Source of the DNA: Candidatus Omnitrophota bacterium
Lineage (GTDB): Bacteria; Ratteibacteria; UBA8468; B48-G9; DSTR01
Direction: 5' to 3'
Assembly (NCBI GenBank): GCA_023818865.1
Contig: JAMWDF010000066.1
Location: 1 to 11,295 of the forward strand
DNA: 11,295 nucleotides
Shown here: in pieces, positions 1-6,734 of the stretch
How positions within the stretch are numbered: the stretch's first letter is position 1
Layout: each line of letters begins with the position of its first letter
Notes under the pieces: model-generated
Seen by the model: only the letters and a program-made list of their open reading frames with translations
Database searches by the model: none
Told to the model about the DNA's origin: nothing
Translations under genes and position numbers: made by a program

Positions 1-160
1 CAGGAACAGTCAGACCTAAAATCGGTCCTACCTCGCCGCCAGTGGCAAGTCCACCGAGAAATCCAGCTCGTTCTATCAGGGCCACTTTGGCTCCTTCTTT
101 AGCGGCTGAAACCGCCGCGGCTACTCCGCTTAATCCTCCACCAATAATCACTACATCCAT
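1..160 (-). CDS. FAD-dependent oxidoreductase (FAD_oxidored family), N-terminal part only
   Basis: The reading frame starts at ATG 160-158 and runs off the left edge of the window, so only about 53 residues are visible. The protein begins MDVVIIGGGLSGVAAAVSAA, a textbook Rossmann dinucleotide-binding motif (GxGxxG with preceding hydrophobic strand). An acidic residue follows at the end of the second strand (ALIER) and then GFLGGLATGG. The FLGG.AT signature is typical of the PF12831 FAD_oxidored family, which includes many uncharacterised cytoplasmic flavoproteins in saccharolytic bacteria. A good Shine-Dalgarno (AGGAGGA on the minus strand, about 166-172) lies 5 nt before the ATG and fixes the start. 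A promoter-like sequence lies upstream (205-233). The gene is divergent from the SDR operon. The substrate is unknown because the catalytic part is outside the window. Confidence 0.85.
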   Translation of the reverse strand, partial: MDVVIIGGGLSGVAAAVSAAKEGAKVALIERAGFLGGLATGGEVGPILGLTVP

Positions 161-204
161 CGTGTCCTCCTGCCTTGCGTGAAAATTTCTGTCTCTTGAC
201 CGGC

Positions 205-233
205 AGGATATAAGTATATTCACTTCTTGTCAA
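205..233 (-). promoter_or_regulatory. Sigma70-type promoter for the FAD-dependent oxidoreductase
   Basis: On the minus strand there is a perfect -35 box TTGACA (233-228), exactly 17 nt of spacer, then TATCCT (210-205; four of six match the -10 consensus). Transcription would start near 198, giving a leader of about 38 nt that includes the strong Shine-Dalgarno before the ATG at 160. Spacing and -35 quality make this a convincing housekeeping promoter, although no experiment supports it. Confidence 0.65.
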
Positions 234-251
234 GTGTGATTGAAAGATAAA

Positions 252-281
252 GTCACAACTGGATAACAATTGTGTTATAAT
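252..281 (+). promoter_or_regulatory. Sigma70-type promoter of the SDR/CoA-transferase/thiolase operon
   Basis: A perfect -10 box TATAAT lies at 276-281. The best -35 candidate is GTCACA at 252-257 (four of six match TTGACA) with an 18-nt spacer. The predicted start of transcription is near 288, only about 8 nt before the ATG of the SDR gene at 296. No Shine-Dalgarno is visible in that short leader. The weak -35 together with the overlapping inverted repeat suggests a regulated promoter. The promoter faces away from the oxidoreductase promoter at 205-233. Confidence 0.6.
263..278. promoter_or_regulatory. Inverted repeat overlapping the operon -10 box, possible operator
   Basis: ATAACA (263-268) and TGTTAT (273-278) are perfect inverted repeats separated by 4 nt, and the right arm covers part of the TATAAT box. 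Inside lies the perfect palindrome ACAATTGT (266-273). A second pair, CACAA (254-258) and TTGTG (270-274), overlaps it. A protein bound here would block RNA polymerase, so a repressor site is the natural reading. The left part GGATAACAATT matches part of the E. coli lac operator, but I treat that as chance. No regulator gene is in the window. Confidence 0.45.
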
Positions 282-295
282 CTCACCAGAACCGG

Positions 296-1054
296 ATGAA
301 ACTGAAAGACAAAATTGCCTTAGTGACTGGCAGTTCCCGGGGCCTCGGGAAAGCTATCGCGCTGGCTTTGGCTGAAAACGGGGCTAACATAGGGGTTAAC
401 TACATTAATGAGCCCAGCGGAACCAACCGCCTCCAAGCTAATCAGGTTAAATACGAGATCGAAAAAATTGGGCGTAAGGCTATTTTGCTTCAGGCAGATG
501 TTTCCTGCCAAGAAGAAGTCAGCAGAATGATCCAGGAGTTTCTAACCACCTTCAGCCGAATAGATATCCTGGTCAACAATGCCGGCATTGTCAGAGATAT
601 TACTCTGAAAAATATGTCCAGAGAAGACTGGGAAACAGTCATCTCAGTCAATCTCACCGGGGTGTTTTTTTGCACCTCCGCAGTTATCAACCATATGAGA
701 GAACAGGGTTCAGGCCGAATCATCAACATTGCTTCAGTGGTTGGCCAAATGGGTAACATTGGCCAGAGTAATTACGCCGCCAGCAAAGCTGGAGTGATCG
801 GCTTGACCAAATCCCTGGCTCAGGAAGTGGCTAGAAAAGGTATAACGGTTAATGCAATTGCCCCAGGATTTATTGAAACTGATATGGTCAAAACTATCCC
901 AGAAGAAATCAGGCAACAGATTATCGCCCGCATTCCTCTGGGCCGATTTGGGACTCCTCGGGAAGTTGCAGCCGCTGTTGTTTTTCTGGCTTCCGCTGAA
1001 GCCAGTTACATCACCGGCCAGGTGCTAAATGTCAACGGTGGTCTTTATATGTAG
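296..1054 (+). CDS. FabG-type short-chain dehydrogenase (3-oxoacyl-ACP / acetoacetyl-CoA reductase or 3-hydroxybutyrate dehydrogenase)
   Basis: A 252-residue classical SDR, slightly longer than a typical FabG (about 245) because of extra residues around 37-47. The cofactor motif TGSSRGLG is at 11-18 and NNAG at 94-97. The catalytic Ser147, Tyr160 and Lys164 have the same spacing as in E. coli FabG, and the C-terminal half has the expected PGFIETDM and ITGQVLNVNGG segments. FabG/PhaB relatives reduce 3-oxoacyl thioesters to the (R)-3-hydroxy form with NADPH, and others oxidise free (R)-3-hydroxybutyrate. As first gene of an operon with CoA-transferase, thiolase and 3-hydroxyacyl-CoA dehydrogenase, a role in acetoacetyl or 3-hydroxybutyryl metabolism is more likely than general fatty-acid synthesis. 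The exact substrate is inference. The ATG at 296 has no clear Shine-Dalgarno and sits just downstream of a TATAAT box, so the message may be nearly leaderless. Confidence 0.9.
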   Translation: MKLKDKIALVTGSSRGLGKAIALALAENGANIGVNYINEPSGTNRLQANQVKYEIEKIGRKAILLQADVSCQEEVSRMIQEFLTTFSRIDILVNNAGIVRDITLKNMSREDWETVISVNLTGVFFCTSAVINHMREQGSGRIINIASVVGQMGNIGQSNYAASKAGVIGLTKSLAQEVARKGITVNAIAPGFIETDMVKTIPEEIRQQIIARIPLGRFGTPREVAAAVVFLASAEASYITGQVLNVNGGLYM

Positions 1055-1062
1055 GAATGAGA

Positions 1063-2655
1063 ATGGTTTTCCTAAACAAAGTGAGAAGTAGTGACCAAGC
1101 TATCTCCTTGATTAAGGATGGAGCAACCATTGCGGTAAGCGGTTTTGTCGGCAACGGTCACCCAGAAGAATTAACCCTTACCCTGGAAAAAAGGTTTCTC
1201 CAGACTGGCCACCCTCAAGATTTAACCCTAGTCTACGCTGCTGGCCAGGGAGATGGAAAGACCCGAGGACTGAATCATTTAGCTCATGAAGGTTTGGTAA
1301 AGCGGGTGGTTGGTGGTCATTGGAATTTGGCTCCGGCTTTGGGAAGACTGGCCATAGAAGGCAAGATTGAAGCCTATAATTTTCCTCAAGGGGTAATTTC
1401 TCATCTATTCCGGGATATTGCCGCTGGAAAACCTGGAACGATTACCCAGGTAGGACTATACACTTTCGTTGACCCAAGAATTTCTGGGGGGAAACTTAAT
1501 GCCCAGACCAGAGAAGAACTGGTGGAACTGATTTCCCTCTCTGGGAAAGAATGGCTTTTCTACAAGGCTTTCCCTATAGATATCGCCCTCCTGCGGGGTA
1601 GTAGCGCTGACTCCCGGGGAAATATCTCTCTGGAAAAGGAAGCCGGCAGTCTGGAGGTTCTATCTATTGCTCAGGCTGCCCGGAATTCCGGCGGAATGGT
1701 AATAGTTCAGGTAGAGCGTCTTGTTCCAGAAGGTAGTCTTAATCCCTGGCTGGTGAAAATTCCTCACATCCTGGTGGATATTGTCGTAGTGGCCAAAAAA
1801 GAAAATCACTGGCAGACCTTTGCCGAAGAACATAATCCAGCGTATTGCGGAGAAGTGAGGATCCCGGTGGACAACCTTCTGACCACCATGCCTCTGGATG
1901 AACGCAAGATTGTGTGCCGTCGGGCAGCGATGGAATTGGTTCCTTATGGAGTAACCAACTTAGGCATTGGAATGCCAGAAGGAGTGGCAATAGTGGCAAA
2001 AGAAGAGGGTCTGCTGGAGAAAATATTCTTCACGGTGGAAGCTGGCACAGTCGGAGGTCTTCCAGCAGGCGGCCTGAGTTTTGGCGCGGCCAGCAATCCA
2101 GAAGCCATCATTGACCAACCTTACATGTTTGACTTCTATGACGGCGGGGGCATTGATGTTGCTTTCCTTGGCTTGGCTCAGGCAGATCAGGAAGGCAATG
2201 TCAATGTCAGTCGGTTTGGTACCAGAGTAGCTGGAGCTGGCGGCTTTATTAACATCTCCCAGAATGCCAAAAAATTAGTTTACTGCGGCACTTTTACTGC
2301 TGGTGGTTTAGGAGTAGAAATAAAGAACGGAAAACTCCAGATATTGCAGGAAGGCAAATACCGAAAGTTTATCAAGCAGGTGGAACAAATTACATTCAGC
2401 GGACAGTTTGCTAAAGAAAGAGGGAAAAAGGTCTTATATATTACAGAAAGGGCAGTCCTGGAGCTAAAGAAAGAAGGTTTAACCCTGGTTGAAGTTGCTC
2501 CAGGAGTTGACTTAAAGAAAGATATCCTGAACCAGATGGAATTTCACCCCCGGGTGGATAGTAAACTGAAAGAAATGGACTACCGCCTTTTCCGGAAAGA
2601 ACCGATGGGTTTATCCGGCACAAAAAGCTGGACAATAACATGGAACCAGCGGTGA
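1063..2655 (+). CDS. Acyl-CoA:acetate/3-ketoacid CoA-transferase, fused alpha and beta domains (YdiF/propionate CoA-transferase type)
   Basis: A family I CoA-transferase with both CoA_trans domains in one chain. The N-terminal alpha-type domain (about residues 1-260) carries VSGFVGNGHPEEL, and the C-terminal beta-type domain (about 280-515) carries GIGMPEGVA and a TVEAGTVGG motif. The Glu of that motif (about residue 326 from this start) is the residue that forms the glutamyl-CoA thioester in this family. Length (530) matches E. coli YdiF (531). These enzymes move CoA between short-chain acyl-CoAs and acetate, propionate, butyrate or acetoacetate. Here that would activate acetoacetate or release a short-chain acid. 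An upstream in-frame ATG at 1057 is 2 nt after the SDR stop. I prefer ATG 1063 because AGGA (1053-1056) lies 6 nt before it. The gene is co-transcribed with its neighbours and has no signal peptide. Confidence 0.92.
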   Translation: MVFLNKVRSSDQAISLIKDGATIAVSGFVGNGHPEELTLTLEKRFLQTGHPQDLTLVYAAGQGDGKTRGLNHLAHEGLVKRVVGGHWNLAPALGRLAIEGKIEAYNFPQGVISHLFRDIAAGKPGTITQVGLYTFVDPRISGGKLNAQTREELVELISLSGKEWLFYKAFPIDIALLRGSSADSRGNISLEKEAGSLEVLSIAQAARNSGGMVIVQVERLVPEGSLNPWLVKIPHILVDIVVVAKKENHWQTFAEEHNPAYCGEVRIPVDNLLTTMPLDERKIVCRRAAMELVPYGVTNLGIGMPEGVAIVAKEEGLLEKIFFTVEAGTVGGLPAGGLSFGAASNPEAIIDQPYMFDFYDGGGIDVAFLGLAQADQEGNVNVSRFGTRVAGAGGFINISQNAKKLVYCGTFTAGGLGVEIKNGKLQILQEGKYRKFIKQVEQITFSGQFAKERGKKVLYITERAVLELKKEGLTLVEVAPGVDLKKDILNQMEFHPRVDSKLKEMDYRLFRKEPMGLSGTKSWTITWNQR

Positions 2656-3824
2656 TTGTTGGAGCAGTTCGGACGGCTATCGGTAAATTTTGCGGCGCGC
2701 TGAAGGATATCCCAGCGGTAGAACTGGGCCGAATTGTTATCCAAGAATCTCTGAGGCGAGCCGGTTTATCCCCAGAATCTGTAGATGAAGTAATCATGGG
2801 TAACGTTCTCCAAGCCGGTCTGGGGCAGAATCCAGCCAGACAGGCAGCCTTGAAAGCAGGCCTGCCAGTAAAAGTTACCGCCTGTACCATCAATGAAGTT
2901 TGCGCTTCCGGACTGAAAGCAATCGCTTTGGCTGCCCAGGCAATCAATACAGGTCAGGCCCAGGTAGTAGTGGCTGGCGGCATGGAGAATATGAGCCAGG
3001 CCCCTTATCTCTTAACTGGAGCCAGGTTCGGTTATCGGTTAGGTGATGGAAAACTGGTAGATTGTCTGATTCACGATGGTCTGTGGGATATCTACAATAA
3101 CTTTCACATGGGAGTCTGTGCAGAGAAACTTGCTGAGAGATATAACATCAGCCGCTTGGCCCAGGATACCTACGCCTTATTTTCTCAAAGCAGGTGTTAC
3201 CAGGCTATCCATCAAGGAAAATTCCAGGCTGAAATAGTTCCAATAGAGATTCTTCAACATAAAAAGCAGCCGGTTATTTTCAACCAGGACGAGTCTCCTA
3301 GACCCGGGACGAGCCTGGAGCTCTTAAGTCAGCTAAAACCTGTATTTAAAGAAAACGGTACGGTCACCGCAGGCAATTCTTCTGGAATTAACGACGGAGC
3401 AGCTGCAGTAGTGGTTATGTCTGGCGCCGCAGCCGCCAAACTAAAGAAAAAACCGCTGGCAGAGATCATCGGCTGGGCAACAGCTGGTTTAGAACCGGAG
3501 TTGATGGGATTGGGACCAGTTCCGGCAACCAGAAAAGCTCTGGAGAAAACAGGGTTGAGATTAGAAGAAATGGAACTAATAGAATTGAATGAAGCGTTTG
3601 CCGCCCAGGTATTGGCTGTAAATGAGGAACTGGGTTGGGACAGAGATAGGGTTAACGTTAATGGCGGAGCAATTGCTTTGGGTCACCCAATTGGCGCTAG
3701 TGGGGCTAGAATCTTGGTGACTTTACTTTATGAAATGGGGAGGAGAAAGACGCGGTATGGCCTGGCCACTCTCTGTGTAGGCGGTGGCCAGGGGATAGCG
3801 ATAATTGTCAAAGGAATGAATTGA
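2640..3824 (+). CDS. Acetyl-CoA acetyltransferase (thiolase)
   Basis: A 394-residue thiolase, the usual length for the family. The nucleophilic Cys88 is in NEVCASG. NEAFAAQ is at 317-323, His349 in GGAIALGHPIGASG, and the acid/base Cys379 in TLCVGGGQG. The opening residues AVIVGAVRTAIGKF are typical of biosynthetic/degradative acetoacetyl-CoA thiolases (AtoB, ThlA, PhaA). The reaction is reversible condensation of two acetyl-CoA to acetoacetyl-CoA. The gene starts inside the end of the CoA-transferase gene (16-bp overlap) and has no clear Shine-Dalgarno, so translation is probably coupled to the upstream gene. It overlaps the next gene by one base. Presence of both a CoA-transferase and a 3-hydroxyacyl-CoA dehydrogenase makes a C4 substrate most likely, though chain-length preference cannot be read from sequence. 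Confidence 0.94.
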   Translation: MEPAVIVGAVRTAIGKFCGALKDIPAVELGRIVIQESLRRAGLSPESVDEVIMGNVLQAGLGQNPARQAALKAGLPVKVTACTINEVCASGLKAIALAAQAINTGQAQVVVAGGMENMSQAPYLLTGARFGYRLGDGKLVDCLIHDGLWDIYNNFHMGVCAEKLAERYNISRLAQDTYALFSQSRCYQAIHQGKFQAEIVPIEILQHKKQPVIFNQDESPRPGTSLELLSQLKPVFKENGTVTAGNSSGINDGAAAVVVMSGAAAAKLKKKPLAEIIGWATAGLEPELMGLGPVPATRKALEKTGLRLEEMELIELNEAFAAQVLAVNEELGWDRDRVNVNGGAIALGHPIGASGARILVTLLYEMGRRKTRYGLATLCVGGGQGIAIIVKGMN

Positions 3825-4699
3825 TGAAAAAACCTGATGAAAAAGTAAGTAAAACCATGGTGGTAGGTGCTGGGACAATGGGTTGCGGCATTGCCCAGGT
3901 ACTCATTGAGTCCGGTTTTTCTGTCTTGCTGTTTGATAAGGAGAAATCCGCTGTAAGAAAGTGTCGGGAGAATATCCGCTACCATCTTGCGAGAAAGGCG
4001 GAAAAGGGACAAATAGCCTGGGAAGAAGTGGATAGAAAACTGACTTTTTTAGAACAACTGGAAAATTTGGAGAAAGCAGTTGAAGCGGATTTTGTCATTG
4101 AAGCAATTGTTGAAGACCTTCAGGAGAAAAAGAACCTATTTTCCAGGCTGGATAAACTTTGCCGGGAAAAAACTGTTCTGGCCACCAATACTTCTGCTTT
4201 GAGCATTTCTGAGATAGCCCGGGAAACCAGGCAACCAGAAAGAATAATCGGGCTACATTTTTTTAATCCAGTGCCGGTGATGAAGCTAGTGGAAATTGTC
4301 CGGGGAGAAAGAACATCAGAGGAAACAGTGACCCGCAGCCGAAACCTGGCTGAACAAATCGGGAAAATCCCGGTTTTGGCAAAAGATTCCCCAGGCTTCA
4401 TTGTCAATAGGTTACTCATTCCCCTGATCAACGAGGCAATTATCCTGGTGTCAGAAGAAGTCGCCTTGAAAGAAGATATTGACGCGGCAATGAAATTAGG
4501 AGCCGGCCATCCTCTTGGTCCTTTAGCCTTGGCTGACCTGATCGGACTGGATGTTTGTCTAAAAATTATGGAAACCCTAGAAAAGCAGCTTAATGACCCC
4601 AAATTCCGTCCCTGCCAATTGTTAAGAGACAAGGTGAATCAGGGAAAACTTGGCCGAAAAACTGGAGAGGGTTTCTATAGTTACCCAAGAGAACCTTAG
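3824..4699 (+). CDS. hbd: 3-hydroxybutyryl-CoA dehydrogenase (3-hydroxyacyl-CoA dehydrogenase, Hbd/PaaH type)
   Basis: A 291-residue protein with the standard two-domain layout. The N-terminal NAD-binding domain has GAGTMG at 15-20. The C-terminal helical domain has PGFIVNRLL and the closing GRKTGEGFY. The catalytic set is conserved with family spacing: Ser124 in NTSALS, His145 in LHFFNPVPVMKLVE, Glu157 and Asn195. The enzyme interconverts (S)-3-hydroxybutyryl-CoA and acetoacetyl-CoA with NAD(P). The start is ATG 3824, whose first base is the last base of the thiolase stop (TGATG); AAGGA at 3811-3815 lies 8 nt before it. A TTG at 3821 is also in frame but badly placed. This is the last gene of the operon, followed by a terminator. 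No crotonase or acyl-CoA dehydrogenase is in the window. Confidence 0.93.
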   Translation: MKKPDEKVSKTMVVGAGTMGCGIAQVLIESGFSVLLFDKEKSAVRKCRENIRYHLARKAEKGQIAWEEVDRKLTFLEQLENLEKAVEADFVIEAIVEDLQEKKNLFSRLDKLCREKTVLATNTSALSISEIARETRQPERIIGLHFFNPVPVMKLVEIVRGERTSEETVTRSRNLAEQIGKIPVLAKDSPGFIVNRLLIPLINEAIILVSEEVALKEDIDAAMKLGAGHPLGPLALADLIGLDVCLKIMETLEKQLNDPKFRPCQLLRDKVNQGKLGRKTGEGFYSYPREP

Positions 4700-4754
4700 T
4701 TAGTCTCCCTTTTAAGAAGCCTCTTGAAGGAATTATACCAGGTATTGCGGTATT

Positions 4755-4781
4755 AGCCGGATCAACATCCGGAGCTTTTTT
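4755..4781 (+). terminator. Intrinsic terminator of the CoA-metabolism operon
   Basis: CCGGAT (4757-4762), a CAAC loop and ATCCGG (4767-4772) form a GC-rich hairpin. The stem can gain two more base pairs (AG/CT) across a 2-nt bulge. A run of six T follows at 4776-4781. It lies 56 bp after the hbd stop. The minus-strand version has no T run after the hairpin, so it should terminate only rightward transcription. The rest of 4700-4814 shows nothing recognisable. Confidence 0.75.
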
Positions 4782-4814
4782 ACTTCTACCTCTCTTTCCG
4801 AAAAGCAAGACTTA

Positions 4815-5454
4815 TCAGAGCTGATTCCTTCTGGCCCAATCCTTCTTATTTTTCAGTTTCACCGGCCGTCTTATCTTATAAGGCTGACGCCGGGGTAATT
4901 CCCTGATCGCCTTTTTCGTTTCTTCCCTCAATAGAGTTCTTGTCTCTTCAGGCACCAGGAGAATAGCCGCTTCCCGGCAAGCGACCTCATCCCCAGTCAC
5001 CAGAATCACCGGAACGTTAAAATAGCCGGTGATCACCGCTGCCTGGTAAATCTCTCCCCGTTCTACTCCATCATAGAAATACTTGGCTCTTAACCAAAGG
5101 ACTCTGGTCATGGTTCAAAACTCCATCAGCTGTACCATTCATAGCCAGGCAGCCGAGAAGAATTACCCCAGCAAAGCTTTCGTCCGGTCCCCAAGATATC
5201 ATTCCTCGGGACTAGCTAGTAAGGTAGCCTCCGCCAAGCACCAGTCATTCCGGGAGAAAATTATTTCCCCCATCATGTTCATCAAGCCCATAAATTTCTT
5301 TAACACCGCATACCTTTAAGCCTTCAGCGTCCGCTACAATATCTCCCAACAGCAGTTTCAAAGCTTCGGCGAACTCTGGACCTGGTTCCTTGGACTGCTT
5401 TAACTAAATACGCCAGTCCACCCTTCCAGAGGAGTAAAAAATAAATTTTTTCAC
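4815..5454 (-). pseudogene. Decayed DppA-type D-aminopeptidase (peptidase family M55)
   Basis: Pieces of an M55 peptidase appear in family order but in different minus-strand frames. A GTG at 5454 opens VKKFIF, and LEGWTGV follows in another frame (5429-5409), resembling the usual D-x-EG-x-TGV metal-site start but without the Asp. A third piece, from about 5379, reads PEFAEALKLLLGDIV and later IYGLDEHDGGNNFLPE. This frame is broken by TGA (5247-5245) and TAG (5214-5212) yet stays family-like on both sides, ending in GTADGVLNH. The last piece is an open frame 5111-4815 containing RAKYFYDGVERGE and VPVILVTGDEVACREA. About 20-25 residues usually found after that point seem deleted, and the C-terminus is short. 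DppA enzymes are zinc peptidases acting on D-amino-acid peptides. The gene begins 10 bp after the URO-D-like gene on the same strand, so it was probably once co-transcribed. The 98-residue 3' frame alone cannot make a working enzyme. Confidence 0.78.
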
Positions 5455-5464
5455 CCAACCGGTT

Positions 5465-6598
5465 TTAACATTTTATTGGATACTGGCCGTATTTTAAACC
5501 TGCTTGAATATAGGCCTCCACATTCCCCACTATCTTGGTGAGCATCTCTGGTTCCAGGTAAGCACTTACCCCTGCCTGTCCACCCGTTGTCCGCAAAGTA
5601 AGACCACCCCCAGCCCCAGCTTCAGCAATTGCCTTTTTCACGCTTTCCCGAACATCTTCCTGGCTCATGCGCCAAAAGTTCTGGCAAGGAATGTTCCCGG
5701 AAAGAAGCATCCGATCTCCTACCAGCCGTTTTGCCTCTTTCAAATCTACATCGCCCCAGGGTGGTGGTTCCAGTGGCTCAATACTGTCTATGCCCATCTG
5801 AGCCATCAAAGTGAGAAAATTCATACACCGGCCATGGCAGTGAGCCCTCACTTTTCCGCCAAATCGGTGGATCACTTCATTTACCTGTTGGTCATAAGGC
5901 AGTACAAACTCTTCAAAGTGGCGCCGGCCTAGCCAGGGAGGGATAAACATCTCGTGGGCATAGGTGATAAACCACCCGGAAATACCCTGTCTGCCGAGTT
6001 GTTCAATGGTCTGGCCAACCTGTTGATTGGTCCTTTCCAAAAAACGGTGAATAAGGCTGCGTTCAGAAATCAACCAGCCATAAACCTCTTCCATGGTGGC
6101 ATTGCGGACCAGACTGCCCAAAGGATGAAGACGGCCAAGCATTGGCACCCCGCTTTCTCCAACTTGTTCAACGCCGGCCAGATAATCATTGAGAGAAATC
6201 AGGCAGGGCTTTCTCTCGGCTTCTGTTAACCGTTCCAAGTCTGACAAGGAAGAAATATGGCGTTTTTCCCAGTGAAAATCAGGGTTGTCCAGATCGGGAT
6301 AAAAATGTCTGGTGATGGCGAAAAATTCACCGACCGGCGAACGGAAAATTCTTTTTATCCTTTGATAAAGGCCAGGTCTGTCTTCAATTACTTCTTGCCA
6401 GGACTCACCGGCCAGGCCAAAAAATCCCCAGTCTACACCACCAATGTGGATGAAATTGTCTGCTTGCTCCTCAATAAACCTGGCTATTTTCTGGCAAATC
6501 GGCAATTCTTTCTCTTTTTCGCCAATTGCTAACTCTATCGGCACCCGATCTGCTTCCTTGAATGCGGCAGCGGTAAGAATTCTTTCTTTACGGGTCAT
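5465..6598 (-). CDS. Uroporphyrinogen decarboxylase-fold (URO-D / MtaA-like) protein
   Basis: A 377-residue protein opening with MTRKERILTAAAFKEADRVP, the characteristic start of the URO-D superfamily (PF01208). This superfamily includes HemE, the corrinoid methyltransferases MtaA/MtbA/CmuA and many uncharacterised paralogues. The second half carries KVRAHCHGRCMNFL (about 249-262) followed by DSIEPLEPPPWGDVDL and LLSGNIP (298-304), all on the TIM-barrel core. In MtaA-like enzymes an H-x-C motif plus a distant Cys hold zinc; here the corresponding motif is H253-x-H255-G. The later region GGGLTLRTTGG lacks the usual Cys. True HemE is unlikely, given the HCHG segment and the absence of haem genes. 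No corrinoid protein is nearby. The start at ATG 6598 has only a weak ribosome site. The gene is divergent from the GH2 gene and precedes the M55 remnant. The real reaction is unknown. Confidence 0.82.
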   Translation of the reverse strand: MTRKERILTAAAFKEADRVPIELAIGEKEKELPICQKIARFIEEQADNFIHIGGVDWGFFGLAGESWQEVIEDRPGLYQRIKRIFRSPVGEFFAITRHFYPDLDNPDFHWEKRHISSLSDLERLTEAERKPCLISLNDYLAGVEQVGESGVPMLGRLHPLGSLVRNATMEEVYGWLISERSLIHRFLERTNQQVGQTIEQLGRQGISGWFITYAHEMFIPPWLGRRHFEEFVLPYDQQVNEVIHRFGGKVRAHCHGRCMNFLTLMAQMGIDSIEPLEPPPWGDVDLKEAKRLVGDRMLLSGNIPCQNFWRMSQEDVRESVKKAIAEAGAGGGLTLRTTGGQAGVSAYLEPEMLTKIVGNVEAYIQAGLKYGQYPIKC

Positions 6599-6664
6599 TT
6601 CTCGTCAACTGAGGTTTAAGCTTGGTTGCCTTTTAGTCTTACCTTGAAATCGGCCTGGTCTGAC

Positions 6665-6693
6665 TTTACCATAAGTTTGACCCACGATAAAAT
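6665..6693 (+). promoter_or_regulatory. Probable promoter of the GH2 gene
   Basis: TTTACC (6665-6670; four of six match the -35 consensus), a 17-nt spacer and TAAAAT (6688-6693; five of six match -10) predict a transcription start near 6700, about 35 nt before the ATG. The 8-bp palindrome AGATATCT (6709-6716) falls in the leader. No convincing promoter for the divergent URO-D-like gene was found in 6599-6734. Confidence 0.45.
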
Positions 6694-6721
6694 AATAACA
6701 CTGACCTCAGATATCTCACTG

Positions 6722-6729
6722 AAGGAGGA
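6722..6729 (+). promoter_or_regulatory. Strong ribosome binding site of the GH2 gene
   Basis: AAGGAGGA lies 5 nt before ATG 6735 and is close to the full anti-Shine-Dalgarno complement. It decides the start and contrasts with the weak or absent sites of the SDR, thiolase and URO-D-like genes. Confidence 0.8.
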
Positions 6730-6734
6730 AATAG

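Noticed and set aside
261..271. GGATAACAATT identical to part of the E. coli lac operator
   Set aside because: Only 11 bases match, the rest of the lac operator is absent, and no LacI-type gene or lac genes are next to it. Kept as a generic inverted repeat only.
2441..2947. 168-residue minus-strand open frame
   Set aside because: Antisense to the CoA-transferase/thiolase junction, both strongly supported; no motif and no ribosome site.
3821..3823. TTG as start of 3-hydroxybutyryl-CoA dehydrogenase
   Set aside because: The adjacent ATG at 3824 is better placed after AAGGA and matches the family N-terminus.
4120..4632. 170-residue minus-strand open frame
   Set aside because: Shadow of the 3-hydroxybutyryl-CoA dehydrogenase gene; low-complexity Ser/Arg-rich translation.
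5083..5319. 78-residue plus-strand open frame in the gap after hbd
   Set aside because: It is antisense to the M55 pseudogene, has no Shine-Dalgarno, and its sequence is explained by peptidase remnants on the other strand.
5465..6598. HemE (haem biosynthesis uroporphyrinogen decarboxylase)
   Set aside because: Shared fold and start motif only; the HCHG segment, divergent core and lack of haem genes argue for an uncharacterised paralogue.
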